NCBI GenBank assembly: GCA_900542565.1
Contig: UQOC01000002.1
Location: forward strand, 20,286-84,285
DNA length: 64,000 bases
Reading direction: 5' to 3'
Origin: an uncultured Eubacteriales bacterium
Lineage (GTDB): Bacteria; Bacillota; Clostridia; Peptostreptococcales; Anaerovoracaceae
In this document: piece after piece, positions 25,542 through 34,369 of the stretch
Layout of the letters: each line of letters opens with the position of its first letter
How positions within the stretch are numbered: position 1 is the first letter of the stretch
Made by a program: the position numbers and the translations under genes
The notes under the pieces: model-generated
Told to the model about the DNA's origin: nothing
The model's database searches: none
Seen by the model: the letters and a program-made list of their open reading frames with translations, nothing else

Positions 25542-26579
25542 ATGAAAAACCATGCCATAATCCCCATCTTCATTCCCCACAAAGGGTGCAACAACGAATG
25601 TGTCTTCTGCAACCAGCGCAGGATAACCGCCCATTCGGACCCCCTGAAGCCGTCAGACATACATAAGACCGTTGAGCAATACATGTCCACCCTCTCAAAG
25701 ATGAACATGTCGGAGATCGAGCTGTCATTTTTCGGCGGTTCTTTTACGGGCATACCTATGGGCGAGCAGAAAGCTTTTCTGGCAGTGGCGCAGGACTACA
25801 AGACCCGGGGCGTCATCCAGAAGATACACCTTTCTACGAGACCGGACTACATAGACCGTCCGATACTTGAAAATCTCAAAGCTTTCGGCGTTGACACCAT
25901 CGAACTGGGCGCCCAGTCATTCGCCGACCATGTCCTTGCGGCCTCTCACCGGGGCCACGACTCCGCAGCCATATACCACAGCTGCCGGCTCATCAAAGAA
26001 TACGGCTTCAATCTGGGCATACAGCTGATGATAGGGCTTCCCGGGGATACTTTTGAGGATGACATTTTTTCGGCCGAGGAAACTGTCAGGATCGCACCGT
26101 CCATCGTTCGGCTCTATCCTACTGTGATCATTGAAGATACGGGCCTGTACGACATGTTCCGCAAAGGCACATACCGTCCTCTCAGCAGCGACAATGCCAT
26201 CCGCCGTACCGCTGCCATGTACAGGATCATCGACGGCGCAGGTATCAATATCATCCGGGTCGGTCTCAAATCTTCGGACATCATAAACGACAAAACGATA
26301 GATTCGGGAACTTTCCACCCGGCTTTCCGCCAGCTGGTGGAAGGGCTCATAGCAAGAGAAGACCTTGAAGCTCAGCTTGAGGGCCTGCCGGAGGGCACGG
26401 CGGTAAGCTGCGCATCCCACTCGGATTCTTTCAACAACATGATAGGCCACAAGGCCTCCAACAAAAAATATTTCAGCGAAAAGTTCCCTTCGCTGCGTAT
26501 TAAATATATCGCTGATGATTCAGTGAAAAAGGGCGTCTATTCGGCGCTCGTTCAATTCGTGCAAAAGGAGAGTCAATAA
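25542..26579 (+). CDS. Radical SAM protein, Elp3-like
   Basis: This 345-residue radical SAM enzyme has its [4Fe-4S] motif CNNECVFCNQRRI (CxxxCxxC, residues about 16-28), the GGE-like FFGGSFTG strand, and later ELGAQSF and IQLMIGLPGDT, as in the Elp3/HemN-type core. No acetyltransferase domain follows, so it matches the short Elp3-like proteins rather than true Elp3. Its position between a hypothetical and an ACT-domain gene gives no substrate. It starts one base after the upstream stop. Confidence 0.88.
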   Translation: MKNHAIIPIFIPHKGCNNECVFCNQRRITAHSDPLKPSDIHKTVEQYMSTLSKMNMSEIELSFFGGSFTGIPMGEQKAFLAVAQDYKTRGVIQKIHLSTRPDYIDRPILENLKAFGVDTIELGAQSFADHVLAASHRGHDSAAIYHSCRLIKEYGFNLGIQLMIGLPGDTFEDDIFSAEETVRIAPSIVRLYPTVIIEDTGLYDMFRKGTYRPLSSDNAIRRTAAMYRIIDGAGINIIRVGLKSSDIINDKTIDSGTFHPAFRQLVEGLIAREDLEAQLEGLPEGTAVSCASHSDSFNNMIGHKASNKKYFSEKFPSLRIKYIADDSVKKGVYSALVQFVQKESQ

Positions 26580-26581
26580 GT

Positions 26582-26845
26582 ATGAAAGCAGTTTTAACAG
26601 TCATAGGCAAAGACATGGTCGGTATCCTCGCCAAGGTGTCGACGGTCTGCGCCGGAAAGAACGCCAATGTCCTTGAAGTGACCCAGTCAATACTGGACGG
26701 ATATTTCTGCATGGTCATGGTCATAGATATAAGCCGGCTCAGCTGCCAGTTTGAGGAACTGGACAGCGCCCTCAAGGAAGCGGTTCCTGATATGGTCATT
26801 CATCTGATGCACGAAAACATCTTCAATTCAATGCACAGGATATGA
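26582..26845 (+). CDS. ACT domain protein, UPF0237 family
   Basis: This 87-residue protein consists of a single ACT domain (KAVLTVIGKDMVGILAKVSTVCAGKNANVLEVTQSIL), a ligand-binding module normally sensing amino acids. It is followed 17 bases later by the UPF0210 gene, a pairing conserved in many Firmicutes and archaea. AAGGAGAG precedes the ATG. A regulatory role for the partner is inferred. Confidence 0.93.
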   Translation: MKAVLTVIGKDMVGILAKVSTVCAGKNANVLEVTQSILDGYFCMVMVIDISRLSCQFEELDSALKEAVPDMVIHLMHENIFNSMHRI

Positions 26846-26862
26846 TCTGAGGGAGGACAATA

Positions 26863-28221
26863 ATGGTAAACTTTAACGATATCATGGAAACCATCACCAT
26901 GATACAGGACGAAAATCTTGATATACGCACCATCACCATGGGCATATCGCTCCTGGACTGCGCCGACAGCGACATAGACCGTTCATGCGAAAAGATTTAC
27001 CGCAAGATAACGGAAAAGGCCAAAGACCTGGTGGCTACCGGCGAGGCCATCGAGCGCAAATACGGCATACCCATCGTCAACAAGCGCATCAGCGTTACGC
27101 CCATCGCCATGCTTGTGGCTGCCAGCGGCGGCGATCCGGTCAAGTACGCCCTTACCCTTGACAGGGCTGCAAAGGCCGTAGGAGTAAACTTTATAGGAGG
27201 ATTCAGCGCCCTCGTCCAGAAAGGATTCAGTGCCGGCGACAGAGAACTGATAGAGGCAATTCCTCAGGCCCTTGCCCAGACCGAGTTTGTATGTTCCTCC
27301 GTAAACATCGGCTCCACAAAGGCAGGTATCAATATGGACGCAGTTAAGATCATGGGCGATGTTATCCGTAAGACTGCTCAGCTCACCAGCGACAGACAAT
27401 GTATCGGAGCCGCCAAGCTGGTGGTCTTCTGCAACGCTCCTGAAGATAATCCGTTCATGGCAGGCGCCTTCCACGGCCCGGGAGAGCCGGATGTGGTCAT
27501 CAATGTGGGCGTTTCAGGCCCGGGAGTTGTCCGCTCCGCTCTCGCCAAGCTTCCGGCCGATGCGCCGCTCAATGAGGTGGCCGAGCTCATCAAAAAGACC
27601 GCCTTCAAGATCACCCGTATGGGCCAGCTTGTGGGTACCGAAGCTTCCCAAATGCTGGGAGTCCCTTTTGGCATCATAGATCTTTCGCTGGCCCCGACAC
27701 CGGCCGTAGGCGATTCTGTAGCCTACATCCTGGAAGAGATAGGCCTGGAGCAGTGCGGCACCCACGGCACCACGGCCGCCCTGGCCATGCTCAACGACGC
27801 TGTCAAAAAAGGCGGTGTTATGGCTTCTTCCAGCGTTGGCGGACTTTCCGGCGCCTTTATCCCGGTCACCGAAGATGCTGGCATGATAGAAGCTGCCAGA
27901 GCCGGTACCCTTTCCATAGAAAAGCTTGAGGCCATGACTGCGGTATGTTCCGTGGGGCTTGATATGATAGTAATACCCGGTGATACCCAGCCTGCCACCA
28001 TTTCAGCCATCATCGCTGATGAGGCTGCCATAGGAATGGTGAACTCCAAGACCACCGCTGTAAGGGTCATACCTGCCATCGGCCTTGAAGAAGGCCAGGA
28101 ACTTGACTTTGGAGGATTGCTTGGCCGCGGTCCTGTCATGCAGCTCAGAGGCCAGTCATCACAGAAGATGATAGAAAGGGGAGGCCGCATACCGGCTCCT
28201 ATGCAGAGCTTGAAGAATTGA
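26863..28221 (+). CDS. PFL family protein, UPF0210/DUF711
   Basis: This 452-residue conserved protein of the UPF0210 family is related to the pyruvate formate-lyase fold but lacks a demonstrated activity. It contains the conserved [36 protein letters not shown] and [14 protein letters not shown] blocks. No glycyl-radical loop (RVxGY) is visible at the C terminus, so it is not a formate-lyase. GGGAGG precedes the ATG. It is cotranscribed with the ACT-domain gene. Confidence 0.93.
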   Translation: MVNFNDIMETITMIQDENLDIRTITMGISLLDCADSDIDRSCEKIYRKITEKAKDLVATGEAIERKYGIPIVNKRISVTPIAMLVAASGGDPVKYALTLDRAAKAVGVNFIGGFSALVQKGFSAGDRELIEAIPQALAQTEFVCSSVNIGSTKAGINMDAVKIMGDVIRKTAQLTSDRQCIGAAKLVVFCNAPEDNPFMAGAFHGPGEPDVVINVGVSGPGVVRSALAKLPADAPLNEVAELIKKTAFKITRMGQLVGTEASQMLGVPFGIIDLSLAPTPAVGDSVAYILEEIGLEQCGTHGTTAALAMLNDAVKKGGVMASSSVGGLSGAFIPVTEDAGMIEAARAGTLSIEKLEAMTAVCSVGLDMIVIPGDTQPATISAIIADEAAIGMVNSKTTAVRVIPAIGLEEGQELDFGGLLGRGPVMQLRGQSSQKMIERGGRIPAPMQSLKN

Positions 28222-28263
28222 CCATTAAACGGTGAAGTTTTGGTGGTTTATTCCCTACCCCCA

Positions 28264-28291
28264 TTGACAACGCTCCGGATAAGATTACAAT
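28264..28291 (+). promoter_or_regulatory. Promoter of the zinc-ribbon membrane protein gene
   Basis: TTGACA, a 16-base spacer and TACAAT lie 34 bases before the ATG at 28325. Confidence 0.6.
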
Positions 28292-28324
28292 TAAATATAT
28301 GGAAATTCTTTAGGAGGCGTTTTA

Positions 28325-28714
28325 ATGGGCAATTTCAGGTACAGAATGGCACAGTTTTTGATGGGCAGAAATGGATTTGACAATTTTTGCCGCGGCTTGC
28401 TGTTCCTCGCCATGATCTTAATCATAGCTGATATTTTTGTGCCGGGCAGCGTACTTCGCCTGTTGGGGCTCATTGTTTTGGTATATTCATATTTCAGGGC
28501 TTTTTCCAAGAATATCGCCAGGCGTCAGGCCGAAAATGCCTGGTACACATCATGTGTGCAGGCCCCGTTCCGTTCATATATGAGCCGGGACCGCAAGCAC
28601 TACAAGTATTTCAAATGTCCGACATGCAAACAGGTCCTCCGGGCTCCCAAAGGCCGCGGGAGGATAAGAGTCACCTGCAGCAGATGTCACCATGTATTTG
28701 AAAAGAAAGTATGA
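28325..28714 (+). CDS. Small membrane protein with C-terminal zinc ribbon
   Basis: This 129-residue protein has two hydrophobic segments (residues about 23-38 and 42-58) followed by a basic cytosolic tail. The tail ends in a zinc ribbon: CPTCKQ (about 100-105) and CSRCHH (about 120-125). It has a perfect TTAGGAGGCG site. It follows the UPF0210 gene but has its own promoter. Function is unknown; rubredoxin-like zinc ribbons of this kind usually mediate protein or nucleic acid contacts. Confidence 0.82.
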   Translation: MGNFRYRMAQFLMGRNGFDNFCRGLLFLAMILIIADIFVPGSVLRLLGLIVLVYSYFRAFSKNIARRQAENAWYTSCVQAPFRSYMSRDRKHYKYFKCPTCKQVLRAPKGRGRIRVTCSRCHHVFEKKV

Positions 28715-28715
28715 T

Positions 28716-28750
28716 AAAACCGCAGATCATTCTCTGCGGTTTCTTTTTTT
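28716..28750. terminator. Bidirectional terminator
   Basis: AAACCGCAGA pairs with TCTGCGGTTT, and a run of seven T follows. It serves the zinc-ribbon gene and, on the other strand, the DUF554 gene, whose stop codon overlaps the T run. Confidence 0.88.
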
Positions 28751-29468
28751 ACAATAATCCTGAAAAGAATCCTCCTGCCCAGTCGAAAAGCGGCACCAGC
28801 AAGATCGGCATAAAAATTGCCGGTATAAAATTCATGATCTTGAGTTTAGCCACCCCGATAAGATTAAATGCCAGTCCGATCAGCAGCAGGGAGCCTACAC
28901 AAGTCATCTCTGCGATGACCGTATCGTTGAGGAAAGGCTCGATGAACTGAGCCAGGAGCACTATCGTCCCCTGAAATACCAGCACGAAGACCGACGAGAC
29001 CAGCACTCCGAAGCCGAGAGATGCGGCGAAGAAAACAGCTCCTATGCCGTCCATCGTGGCTTTTGTAAGTAGCATCGTGTTATCGCCCAGCAGTCCCGCC
29101 TGCAGCGAGCCTACTATGGTCATGGCGCCTACGCAGAACACCATGCTGGCGGTAACAAAACCTTCGGCAAAGGTGGCGTCCCCTTCGCCTTTGTTCTTTA
29201 CGAATTTTTCTTCGATCTTTTCCGCACCGCGGTTCACCCTGCCGTCAATATCTATGGCAAGCCCTATGATGGCTCCCACGGCCATGGAAATGACGGCTAT
29301 CAGCGTGTTCTGCCCTTCAAACACTCCGCTAACGCCTATGTACATGGTGCACAGGCCCATGCCTGCCATTATAAAGCTCGTCCAGTTGTTCGGTATAGCT
29401 TTTTTGGCCAACAACCCTATACTGCTGCCAACAAAAACAGTGAGAGTATTGACGATGACTCCTATCAT
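28749..29468 (-). CDS. DUF554 integral membrane protein
   Basis: This 239-residue polytopic membrane protein begins MIGVIVNTLTVFVGSSIGLL, has about seven hydrophobic segments and ends SGLL. The N-terminal glycine-rich start and the FCVGAMTIVGSLQAGL block identify the DUF554 (YdfK-like) family of putative transporters. Its start overlaps the stop of the upstream gene by 4 bases (ATGA), so the two are coupled. Substrate unknown. Confidence 0.88.
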   Translation of the reverse strand: MIGVIVNTLTVFVGSSIGLLAKKAIPNNWTSFIMAGMGLCTMYIGVSGVFEGQNTLIAVISMAVGAIIGLAIDIDGRVNRGAEKIEEKFVKNKGEGDATFAEGFVTASMVFCVGAMTIVGSLQAGLLGDNTMLLTKATMDGIGAVFFAASLGFGVLVSSVFVLVFQGTIVLLAQFIEPFLNDTVIAEMTCVGSLLLIGLAFNLIGVAKLKIMNFIPAIFMPILLVPLFDWAGGFFSGLL

Positions 29469-29797
29469 TGGTCTGAGTCCTTGCTGCTGCCGGCGTCCTT
29501 GCCGCCGAAGGTGTCAAACAGGCTGTCGCTGCTCTCCTGGGCTTCTGTCTGGAGTTCTTCTATGTTGGCCTTGTGTTCATCTATCTCAGCGCAGAAGGCT
29601 CTTATCCTGTCCATGTCTATATTTCCGTCGCCTGCGGACACTGCTTCATAAACATAGTCTCCGATGGCTTCTTTGATGTCTTTTATCTTGCCTTTTTCTA
29701 GCACTGCCTTGCCCTTGGCCTTGCTGTAGTCGAAAGTATCTCCGGCAACCTCGCCCACCTTGTTTGCGACCTGCCCCAGTTTGTCTAAAAACGCCAC
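29465..29797 (-). CDS. Small soluble hypothetical protein
   Basis: This protein of about 110 residues begins AFLDKLGQVANKVGEVAGDTFDY, with an N-terminal amphipathic helix. The C-terminal half contains an acidic helix and a Ser/Asp-rich tail. Two GTG codons are in frame. The inner one at 29797 is preferred because AGGAGG overlaps the outer one. Translationally coupled to the DUF554 membrane protein. Many Firmicutes proteins with this start carry a zinc ribbon at the C terminus, but this one does not. Confidence 0.7.
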   Translation of the reverse strand: MAFLDKLGQVANKVGEVAGDTFDYSKAKGKAVLEKGKIKDIKEAIGDYVYEAVSAGDGNIDMDRIRAFCAEIDEHKANIEELQTEAQESSDSLFDTFGGKDAGSSKDSDQ

Positions 29798-29829
29798 TTT
29801 CGGCACCTCCTATATTTTTTCAAAATTCT

Positions 29830-29863
29830 TTTTCATTTTATCACAATTGTGATAAAATGAAAA
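29830..29863. promoter_or_regulatory. 34-bp perfect palindrome, likely operator
   Basis: The halves are exact reverse complements over 17 bases each, with core ATCACAATTGTGAT. It sits midway between the divergent genes at 29797 and 29891, 27 bases before the plus-strand start codon. The position fits a dimeric repressor site controlling one or both genes. No U-run follows immediately on either strand, which argues against a plain terminator. Confidence 0.6.
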
Positions 29864-29890
29864 CAGAAACATCAAAAAGGAGGCTTTCCT

Positions 29891-30916
29891 ATGCTTTTGA
29901 ACCGTGAAAAAGAAAACTTTCTCCATCTGCCTACGCCCATCGAATATCTGCCGCGTATATCCGAGGACCTGGGCATAGAACTCTATATCAAGCGCGACGA
30001 TCTGACCCCGCTTGCCATGGGCGGAAATAAGCTGCGCAAGCTGGAATATCTGCTCCGTGACGCCATGGACGAAAATGCCACCATGCTGCTTACCGTCGGC
30101 GGCGTCCAGACCAACCACGGCCGTCTGACCTGCTCCGTAGCCAACAAATACGGCCTTAAAGGCGCTATCGTTTCCATAGGCGAGTATCCCGGCGAGCTTT
30201 CGGCCAACCTGCTGCTGGACGGTATCATGGGCTCTGATGTGTGGATAAAGTCCCCGGAAGCCGGCGTCAGCGACAGCAAAGTCTACGACCGCATATTGCC
30301 CGAGATCATCTCCTCCTACGAAGAAAAGGGCGAAAAGGTGTATTTCATCCCGATGGGCGGCTCCAACGAGATCGGCGCCCTCGGGTATTATGAGTGCGCC
30401 ATGGAGATTGCCGCACAGATCAAGGGTACTGACCTTGAAGGCTGCCGTCTTGTATCCACAGTTGGCAGCATGGGTACTTATATGGGCCTGTTTGCCGGCA
30501 TTTTCAACGAGGATCTTCCTATTAGGCTGACCGGGATCTCCATATTGCTATATGAGAACATAGTAAAACATGCTCTGGATTATTACGACAGAGTATCCGA
30601 CTTTTTCGGCCTGTCTTTTGGCGCTTCCCCTAAAGACTTCGACCTTGTTACCGACTATGACCGCGGCGCATATAACAATCCATGCAAAGAAGTGCGCGAT
30701 GCCATCTACTATATGGCCGAAAAGGAAGCCATAATCCTCGACCCTTGCTATACAGGCAAGGCTTTTGCAGGACTGATGGAAATGGTCAAAGAAGGCCGTA
30801 TCAAGCAGGGCGAAAAGGTTATCTTCCTCCACACCGGCGGCGCACCCGGCATCTGTACACCGCACCATCGCATCGAAATCGAAGCCGAGCGGGAAAAATT
30901 CATACATGTGCTGTAG
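29891..30916 (+). CDS. PLP-dependent enzyme, D-cysteine desulfhydrase/ACC deaminase family
   Basis: This 341-residue fold-type II PLP enzyme has the N-terminal IELYIKRDDLTPLAMGGNKLRKLEYLL with the Schiff-base Lys (about 50) and TVGGVQTNHGRLT binding the cofactor. A C-terminal DPCYTGKAFAGLM and FLHTGGAPG complete the pattern. It most resembles D-cysteine desulfhydrase (DcyD), which releases pyruvate, ammonia and sulfide from D-cysteine. ACC deaminase or another D-amino-acid lyase is possible. AAGGAGG precedes the ATG. It is flanked by a 34-bp palindrome upstream and a strong terminator downstream, so it is monocistronic. Confidence 0.88.
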   Translation: MLLNREKENFLHLPTPIEYLPRISEDLGIELYIKRDDLTPLAMGGNKLRKLEYLLRDAMDENATMLLTVGGVQTNHGRLTCSVANKYGLKGAIVSIGEYPGELSANLLLDGIMGSDVWIKSPEAGVSDSKVYDRILPEIISSYEEKGEKVYFIPMGGSNEIGALGYYECAMEIAAQIKGTDLEGCRLVSTVGSMGTYMGLFAGIFNEDLPIRLTGISILLYENIVKHALDYYDRVSDFFGLSFGASPKDFDLVTDYDRGAYNNPCKEVRDAIYYMAEKEAIILDPCYTGKAFAGLMEMVKEGRIKQGEKVIFLHTGGAPGICTPHHRIEIEAEREKFIHVL

Positions 30917-31096
30917 CGGAAATGATTAAACAATCCCTTTACATTTTGTCCCTATCAATTTGCATTTTTCGCGCTATAGAAACGGTTCTTGAAAAAATAC
31001 CTATATCTAATGAACTATATCGGTTACGAAATATAAAATCAAGATGCATTATATTGATACCTCATTGGGGCGCAACCATAAAGTCTCTTCATAACT

Positions 31097-31127
31097 AAAG
31101 ACTGCGGCTATGCCACCGCAGTCTTTT
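31097..31127. terminator. Bidirectional terminator
   Basis: AAAGACTGCGG pairs with CCGCAGTCTTT over an 8-base loop, flanked by A and T runs. It separates two convergent genes. Confidence 0.88.
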
Positions 31128-31142
31128 ACTCAAAACCCTATA

Positions 31143-32705
31143 TTAATGTCTTACTATTTTACCTGCTCTAGCCCCTGTATGAATCCCCTTCTCAGCCGTA
31201 AGCACACCGTTTACAAAGACATAATCTATTCCTGCACATGGCTGTTTAGGGTTCTCATATGTAGGTAATGACTGTAGATTCTCAAAGTCAAAAACAACTA
31301 TGTCCGCCCACATTCCTTCCTGTATCCTTCCTCTATCGTCAATCCCTATTCGATCGGCCGGCAAACTAGTCATCTTTCTAATAGCTTCTTCCAAAGTAAA
31401 CAATTTTCTATCCCTGCAATAATAAGCAATAATTCTCGGGAATGTTCCAAAGTTGCGCGGATGAGGCTGTCCCGGAAAATCCAGAGAATAAGCTTCGCCG
31501 TCAGACCCCGGCATAACATAAGGTTTTTGCATTATAAACTCAATGTCATCCTCGCTCATGCCAAAGTCAACTTCATTAACCTGATTATGCTCTTCGTCCA
31601 CAAGATCAAAGACCACATCAGCAGGTGATTTTCCGAGTATTTGGCCTATTTCAGTGACAAACTTGCCTATCATCCACTTGTTTTTTTCACTGGCCAGGTA
31701 AGACACGCTGATATTTTGCCAGCGTCCTTCGTGTGAGGCGTCCGCTTCTTCTTTAAGCCTGGCTCTTGTTGCCGGATCACGAAGCCGTTTAACAAGCTCA
31801 TCAAAGCCTCCTTCAAATGCCCAGTAAGGTATATCCGAACTGAGCGTTGTGGCAGAAGCCGAATAAGGATACTGATCGCACTTCACATCAAGACCGCTTT
31901 CTATGGCCTCCTCTATCAGCCTTGTTGTTTCTTTTACGGCAATACCGTGGAGCGGCGCATGCAATGATTTGTGATGAGATATTTCCAGAGGAACCCCTGC
32001 TTCTTTTGCCACATGGATGGATTCCTGGACCGACTCCACAAGATTTTCCCGTTCGTTCCTCATATGCGTCGCATAAAATCCGCCGTTTTCTTTCAGTGCG
32101 TCTAAGACATATATCATTTCGGAAGTATTTGAATATGAGCCAGGCGGATAGATAAGCCCGGACGAGATCCCAAGAGCGCCTCCTCTTATCGTCTCGGCAG
32201 CCAGTTTTCTCATGGCCATAAGCTGATCTTTTGACGCTTCATCTGCGCTGTAGCCCATGACCGCCATTCTGATACTTCCGTGACCGGCAAGACATCCGAA
32301 GTTGGTGCTCGTGCCAACATCCTCCATATAATCTAGAAATGAACTTATGTCATTCCATTTCCATGTGAGATTGCCGCCTTCATATACTTTAAGATCTTCG
32401 ATATATTCCGGATTGATCGGAAAAGGCGATATGCCGCAATTTCCTCCCACCTCCGTTGTAACGCCCTGTAAGATCCTGCTTTCTGCCCTTGGATAAGTCT
32501 CAAGGGTCTTGTCGCTGTGGGTATGTATATCTATGAATCCGGGAACTACATATTTTCCGTCCGCATCATATTCATCCTTGCCCCGGTATGCCGACAGATC
32601 GCCTATAGCCATGATCCTGCCGCCGTCGATGGCTATGTCAGCCCTAAAGGCGGGCTTTCCTGTTCCATCGATCACATTGCCGTTTCTTATGATAATCTCA
32701 TACAT
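31143..32705 (-). CDS. N-acyl-D-amino-acid deacylase (D-aminoacylase) family
   Basis: This 520-residue amidohydrolase-superfamily enzyme hydrolyses N-acyl-D-amino acids. It shows DIHTHSDKTLE (residues about 62-72), the bridging Cys in VGGNCGIS (about 95), the His in EISHHKS (about 225), and GSDGEAYS near residue 400, all in the order of family members. Length fits the family (480-530). CAGGAG precedes the ATG. It is the second gene of a sigma-54-driven operon with an NhaC antiporter, 15 bases downstream of it. Dihydroorotase-like alternatives are less likely given the Cys motif. Confidence 0.9.
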   Translation of the reverse strand: MYEIIIRNGNVIDGTGKPAFRADIAIDGGRIMAIGDLSAYRGKDEYDADGKYVVPGFIDIHTHSDKTLETYPRAESRILQGVTTEVGGNCGISPFPINPEYIEDLKVYEGGNLTWKWNDISSFLDYMEDVGTSTNFGCLAGHGSIRMAVMGYSADEASKDQLMAMRKLAAETIRGGALGISSGLIYPPGSYSNTSEMIYVLDALKENGGFYATHMRNERENLVESVQESIHVAKEAGVPLEISHHKSLHAPLHGIAVKETTRLIEEAIESGLDVKCDQYPYSASATTLSSDIPYWAFEGGFDELVKRLRDPATRARLKEEADASHEGRWQNISVSYLASEKNKWMIGKFVTEIGQILGKSPADVVFDLVDEEHNQVNEVDFGMSEDDIEFIMQKPYVMPGSDGEAYSLDFPGQPHPRNFGTFPRIIAYYCRDRKLFTLEEAIRKMTSLPADRIGIDDRGRIQEGMWADIVVFDFENLQSLPTYENPKQPCAGIDYVFVNGVLTAEKGIHTGARAGKIVRH

Positions 32706-32720
32706 CAGAACATCTCCTGT

Positions 32721-34151
32721 TTAAAGAGCCACGCCCAAAATAAGATAAGCTATCACTGTCAAAACAGCCGCTGTCAAGGCGTATGGCAACTGAGTCTTTA
32801 TGTGATCCATTATATCGCATCCAGTGCTGGCGCAAGTCATAACGGTTGTATCTGAAATAGGCGATGCATGGTCTCCAAACAAAGCGCCGGACCATACGGA
32901 ACCTATTGTGAGGATCAGATTAGCGTCCATGGCCATAGCCATAGGCACGGCAACCAGCATCATAATATTAAATGTGCCTGTGGAAGTTCCTGTGGCAAAG
33001 GACATCAGACAACATACCAGGAAAATGATCGTAGGTAAAAGAGTCGGCGAAATAGCCGCGCTGAACATTCCCGCCAGATAATTCCCGGTGCCGAGAGTTG
33101 ATATGCATGTTCCCATGGCATATGTCATCATCAGTATGGCCGCGATTCCTACCATCTCACCGGCGCCTTTGAATACTTCATCGAGATACTCGCTGAACTT
33201 CATCTTTTTCTGTACGACCACCATCACTCCGAGTACAACAAGAGCCACGAACGGTGACCACAGAGTTGCCTGTGAGCCGTTGCCGTTCACTATGCTTCCT
33301 CCGCCTGTAACAAGAAGGACTACGATTATACTTGCGATCAGAGCTAACAGAGGAACGACCAGATAGCTGGCCTTGCCGTCCTTTATCTTGGTCTTGCCGT
33401 CATCTGCTTTCAACAGGTCATCAACATGCTGAGCTTCCGGGTGCCTTGGGTCATCCAGATAACCTGTGGTCTGCGCTCTTTTTTCTGCCGCTTTCATCGG
33501 ACCGTAATCTTTTCTTGTAAGGGCAATGATCGGTATCATTACCAGCACGAGGATCGCGTAAATATTAAACGGTATCGACTTGATAAGTACGGAAAGAGCC
33601 TGGTCTTCTGCGATTCCGGCCGCAGTCAGAGCTCCCATCATTATCGCCGCCCATCCGCTCAGTGGAAAGAGCAGGCAAACAGGCATTGAAGTCGTGTCGA
33701 CTATGTAAGCCGCTTTTTCATGGGGAACTCTCAGGGCATCGTTTATCGGCCTGCTGACAGATCCCGTTATAAGGGTGCTCAGTGTGCCTGATGTATAAAC
33801 GATACATCCCAATATAAATGTAAAGATGTTGGCTCCTTTTGCGGATCTGACAAGGCCTTTTTTCTTCAGCACTAGATTTACAAATCCGTCCACCGCCCCA
33901 GTTCTGGTAAACATATAGGTCAGGGCTCCCAATGTCAGTATGCACCCCATTACGATGACATTACTGGTAGATGTGAACGTGTTTACGAATCCGTTAAGAG
34001 TATCGTTGAGGGCGGCCATGACATTCCATCCGTCGATTATCAGATAGGATGAGATAACTCCCGCAAACAGCGAAAGATACACATTCTTGGTTATGAGGGC
34101 CAGACCTATGGTAAGTACCGGAGGTATGACTGAGATAAATCCATATTCCAT
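32721..34151 (-). CDS. Na+/H+ antiporter NhaC family transporter
   Basis: This 476-residue integral membrane protein has about 11-12 hydrophobic segments. NhaC-family blocks are visible: LILTIGSVWSGALFGDHASPISDTTVMTCASTGCD near the C terminus and CCLMSFATGTSTGTFNIMML. The ATG at 34151 has AGGAG 7 bases upstream; an ATG 14 codons earlier lacks one. NhaC-family members include Na+/H+ and malate/lactate or amino-acid exchangers. Pairing with a D-aminoacylase suggests import of an N-acyl-D-amino acid or product export. That is an inference. Confidence 0.9.
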   Translation of the reverse strand: MEYGFISVIPPVLTIGLALITKNVYLSLFAGVISSYLIIDGWNVMAALNDTLNGFVNTFTSTSNVIVMGCILTLGALTYMFTRTGAVDGFVNLVLKKKGLVRSAKGANIFTFILGCIVYTSGTLSTLITGSVSRPINDALRVPHEKAAYIVDTTSMPVCLLFPLSGWAAIMMGALTAAGIAEDQALSVLIKSIPFNIYAILVLVMIPIIALTRKDYGPMKAAEKRAQTTGYLDDPRHPEAQHVDDLLKADDGKTKIKDGKASYLVVPLLALIASIIVVLLVTGGGSIVNGNGSQATLWSPFVALVVLGVMVVVQKKMKFSEYLDEVFKGAGEMVGIAAILMMTYAMGTCISTLGTGNYLAGMFSAAISPTLLPTIIFLVCCLMSFATGTSTGTFNIMMLVAVPMAMAMDANLILTIGSVWSGALFGDHASPISDTTVMTCASTGCDIMDHIKTQLPYALTAAVLTVIAYLILGVAL

Positions 34152-34204
34152 TATTGATCTCCTCTCTCTAAAATTGCGATAATTTACATTCACTATATAT
34201 AAAA

Positions 34205-34220
34205 AGCAAAATTTATGCCA
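34205..34220 (-). promoter_or_regulatory. Sigma-54 -24/-12 promoter of the nhaC-deacylase operon
   Basis: On the minus strand TGGCATAAATTTTGCT has GG and GC with exactly 10 bases between them. It lies about 54 bases before the antiporter ATG, directly beside the divergent sigma-54 activator gene. Confidence 0.85.
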
Positions 34221-34243
34221 TCCCTATTTCCGGGAAAAACCAT

Positions 34244-34306
34244 CCGATTCGGCAAATTTTCGCCCGAAATTTCCCATTATATTACAATTTTATCCGTTTT
34301 AATCGG
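34244..34306. promoter_or_regulatory. Candidate activator-binding dyads
   Basis: Two dyads share ATCCG...TCGG: CCGATTCGG at 34244-34252 (a perfect odd palindrome) and CCGTTTTAATCGG at 34294-34306. They are about 50 and 105 bases upstream of the predicted sigma-54 start, the usual place for enhancer sites. Confidence 0.4.
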
Positions 34307-34310
34307 TTTA

Positions 34311-34339
34311 TTGCCTTTTTTCCAAGTTTGTATTACAAT
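34311..34339 (+). promoter_or_regulatory. Sigma-A promoter of the sigma-54 activator gene
   Basis: TTGCCT, a 17-base spacer and TACAAT place the start near 34346, 24 bases before the ATG. Confidence 0.65.
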
Positions 34340-34369
34340 CAAAAGAAACGATGAAAGGCGGACGCCACC

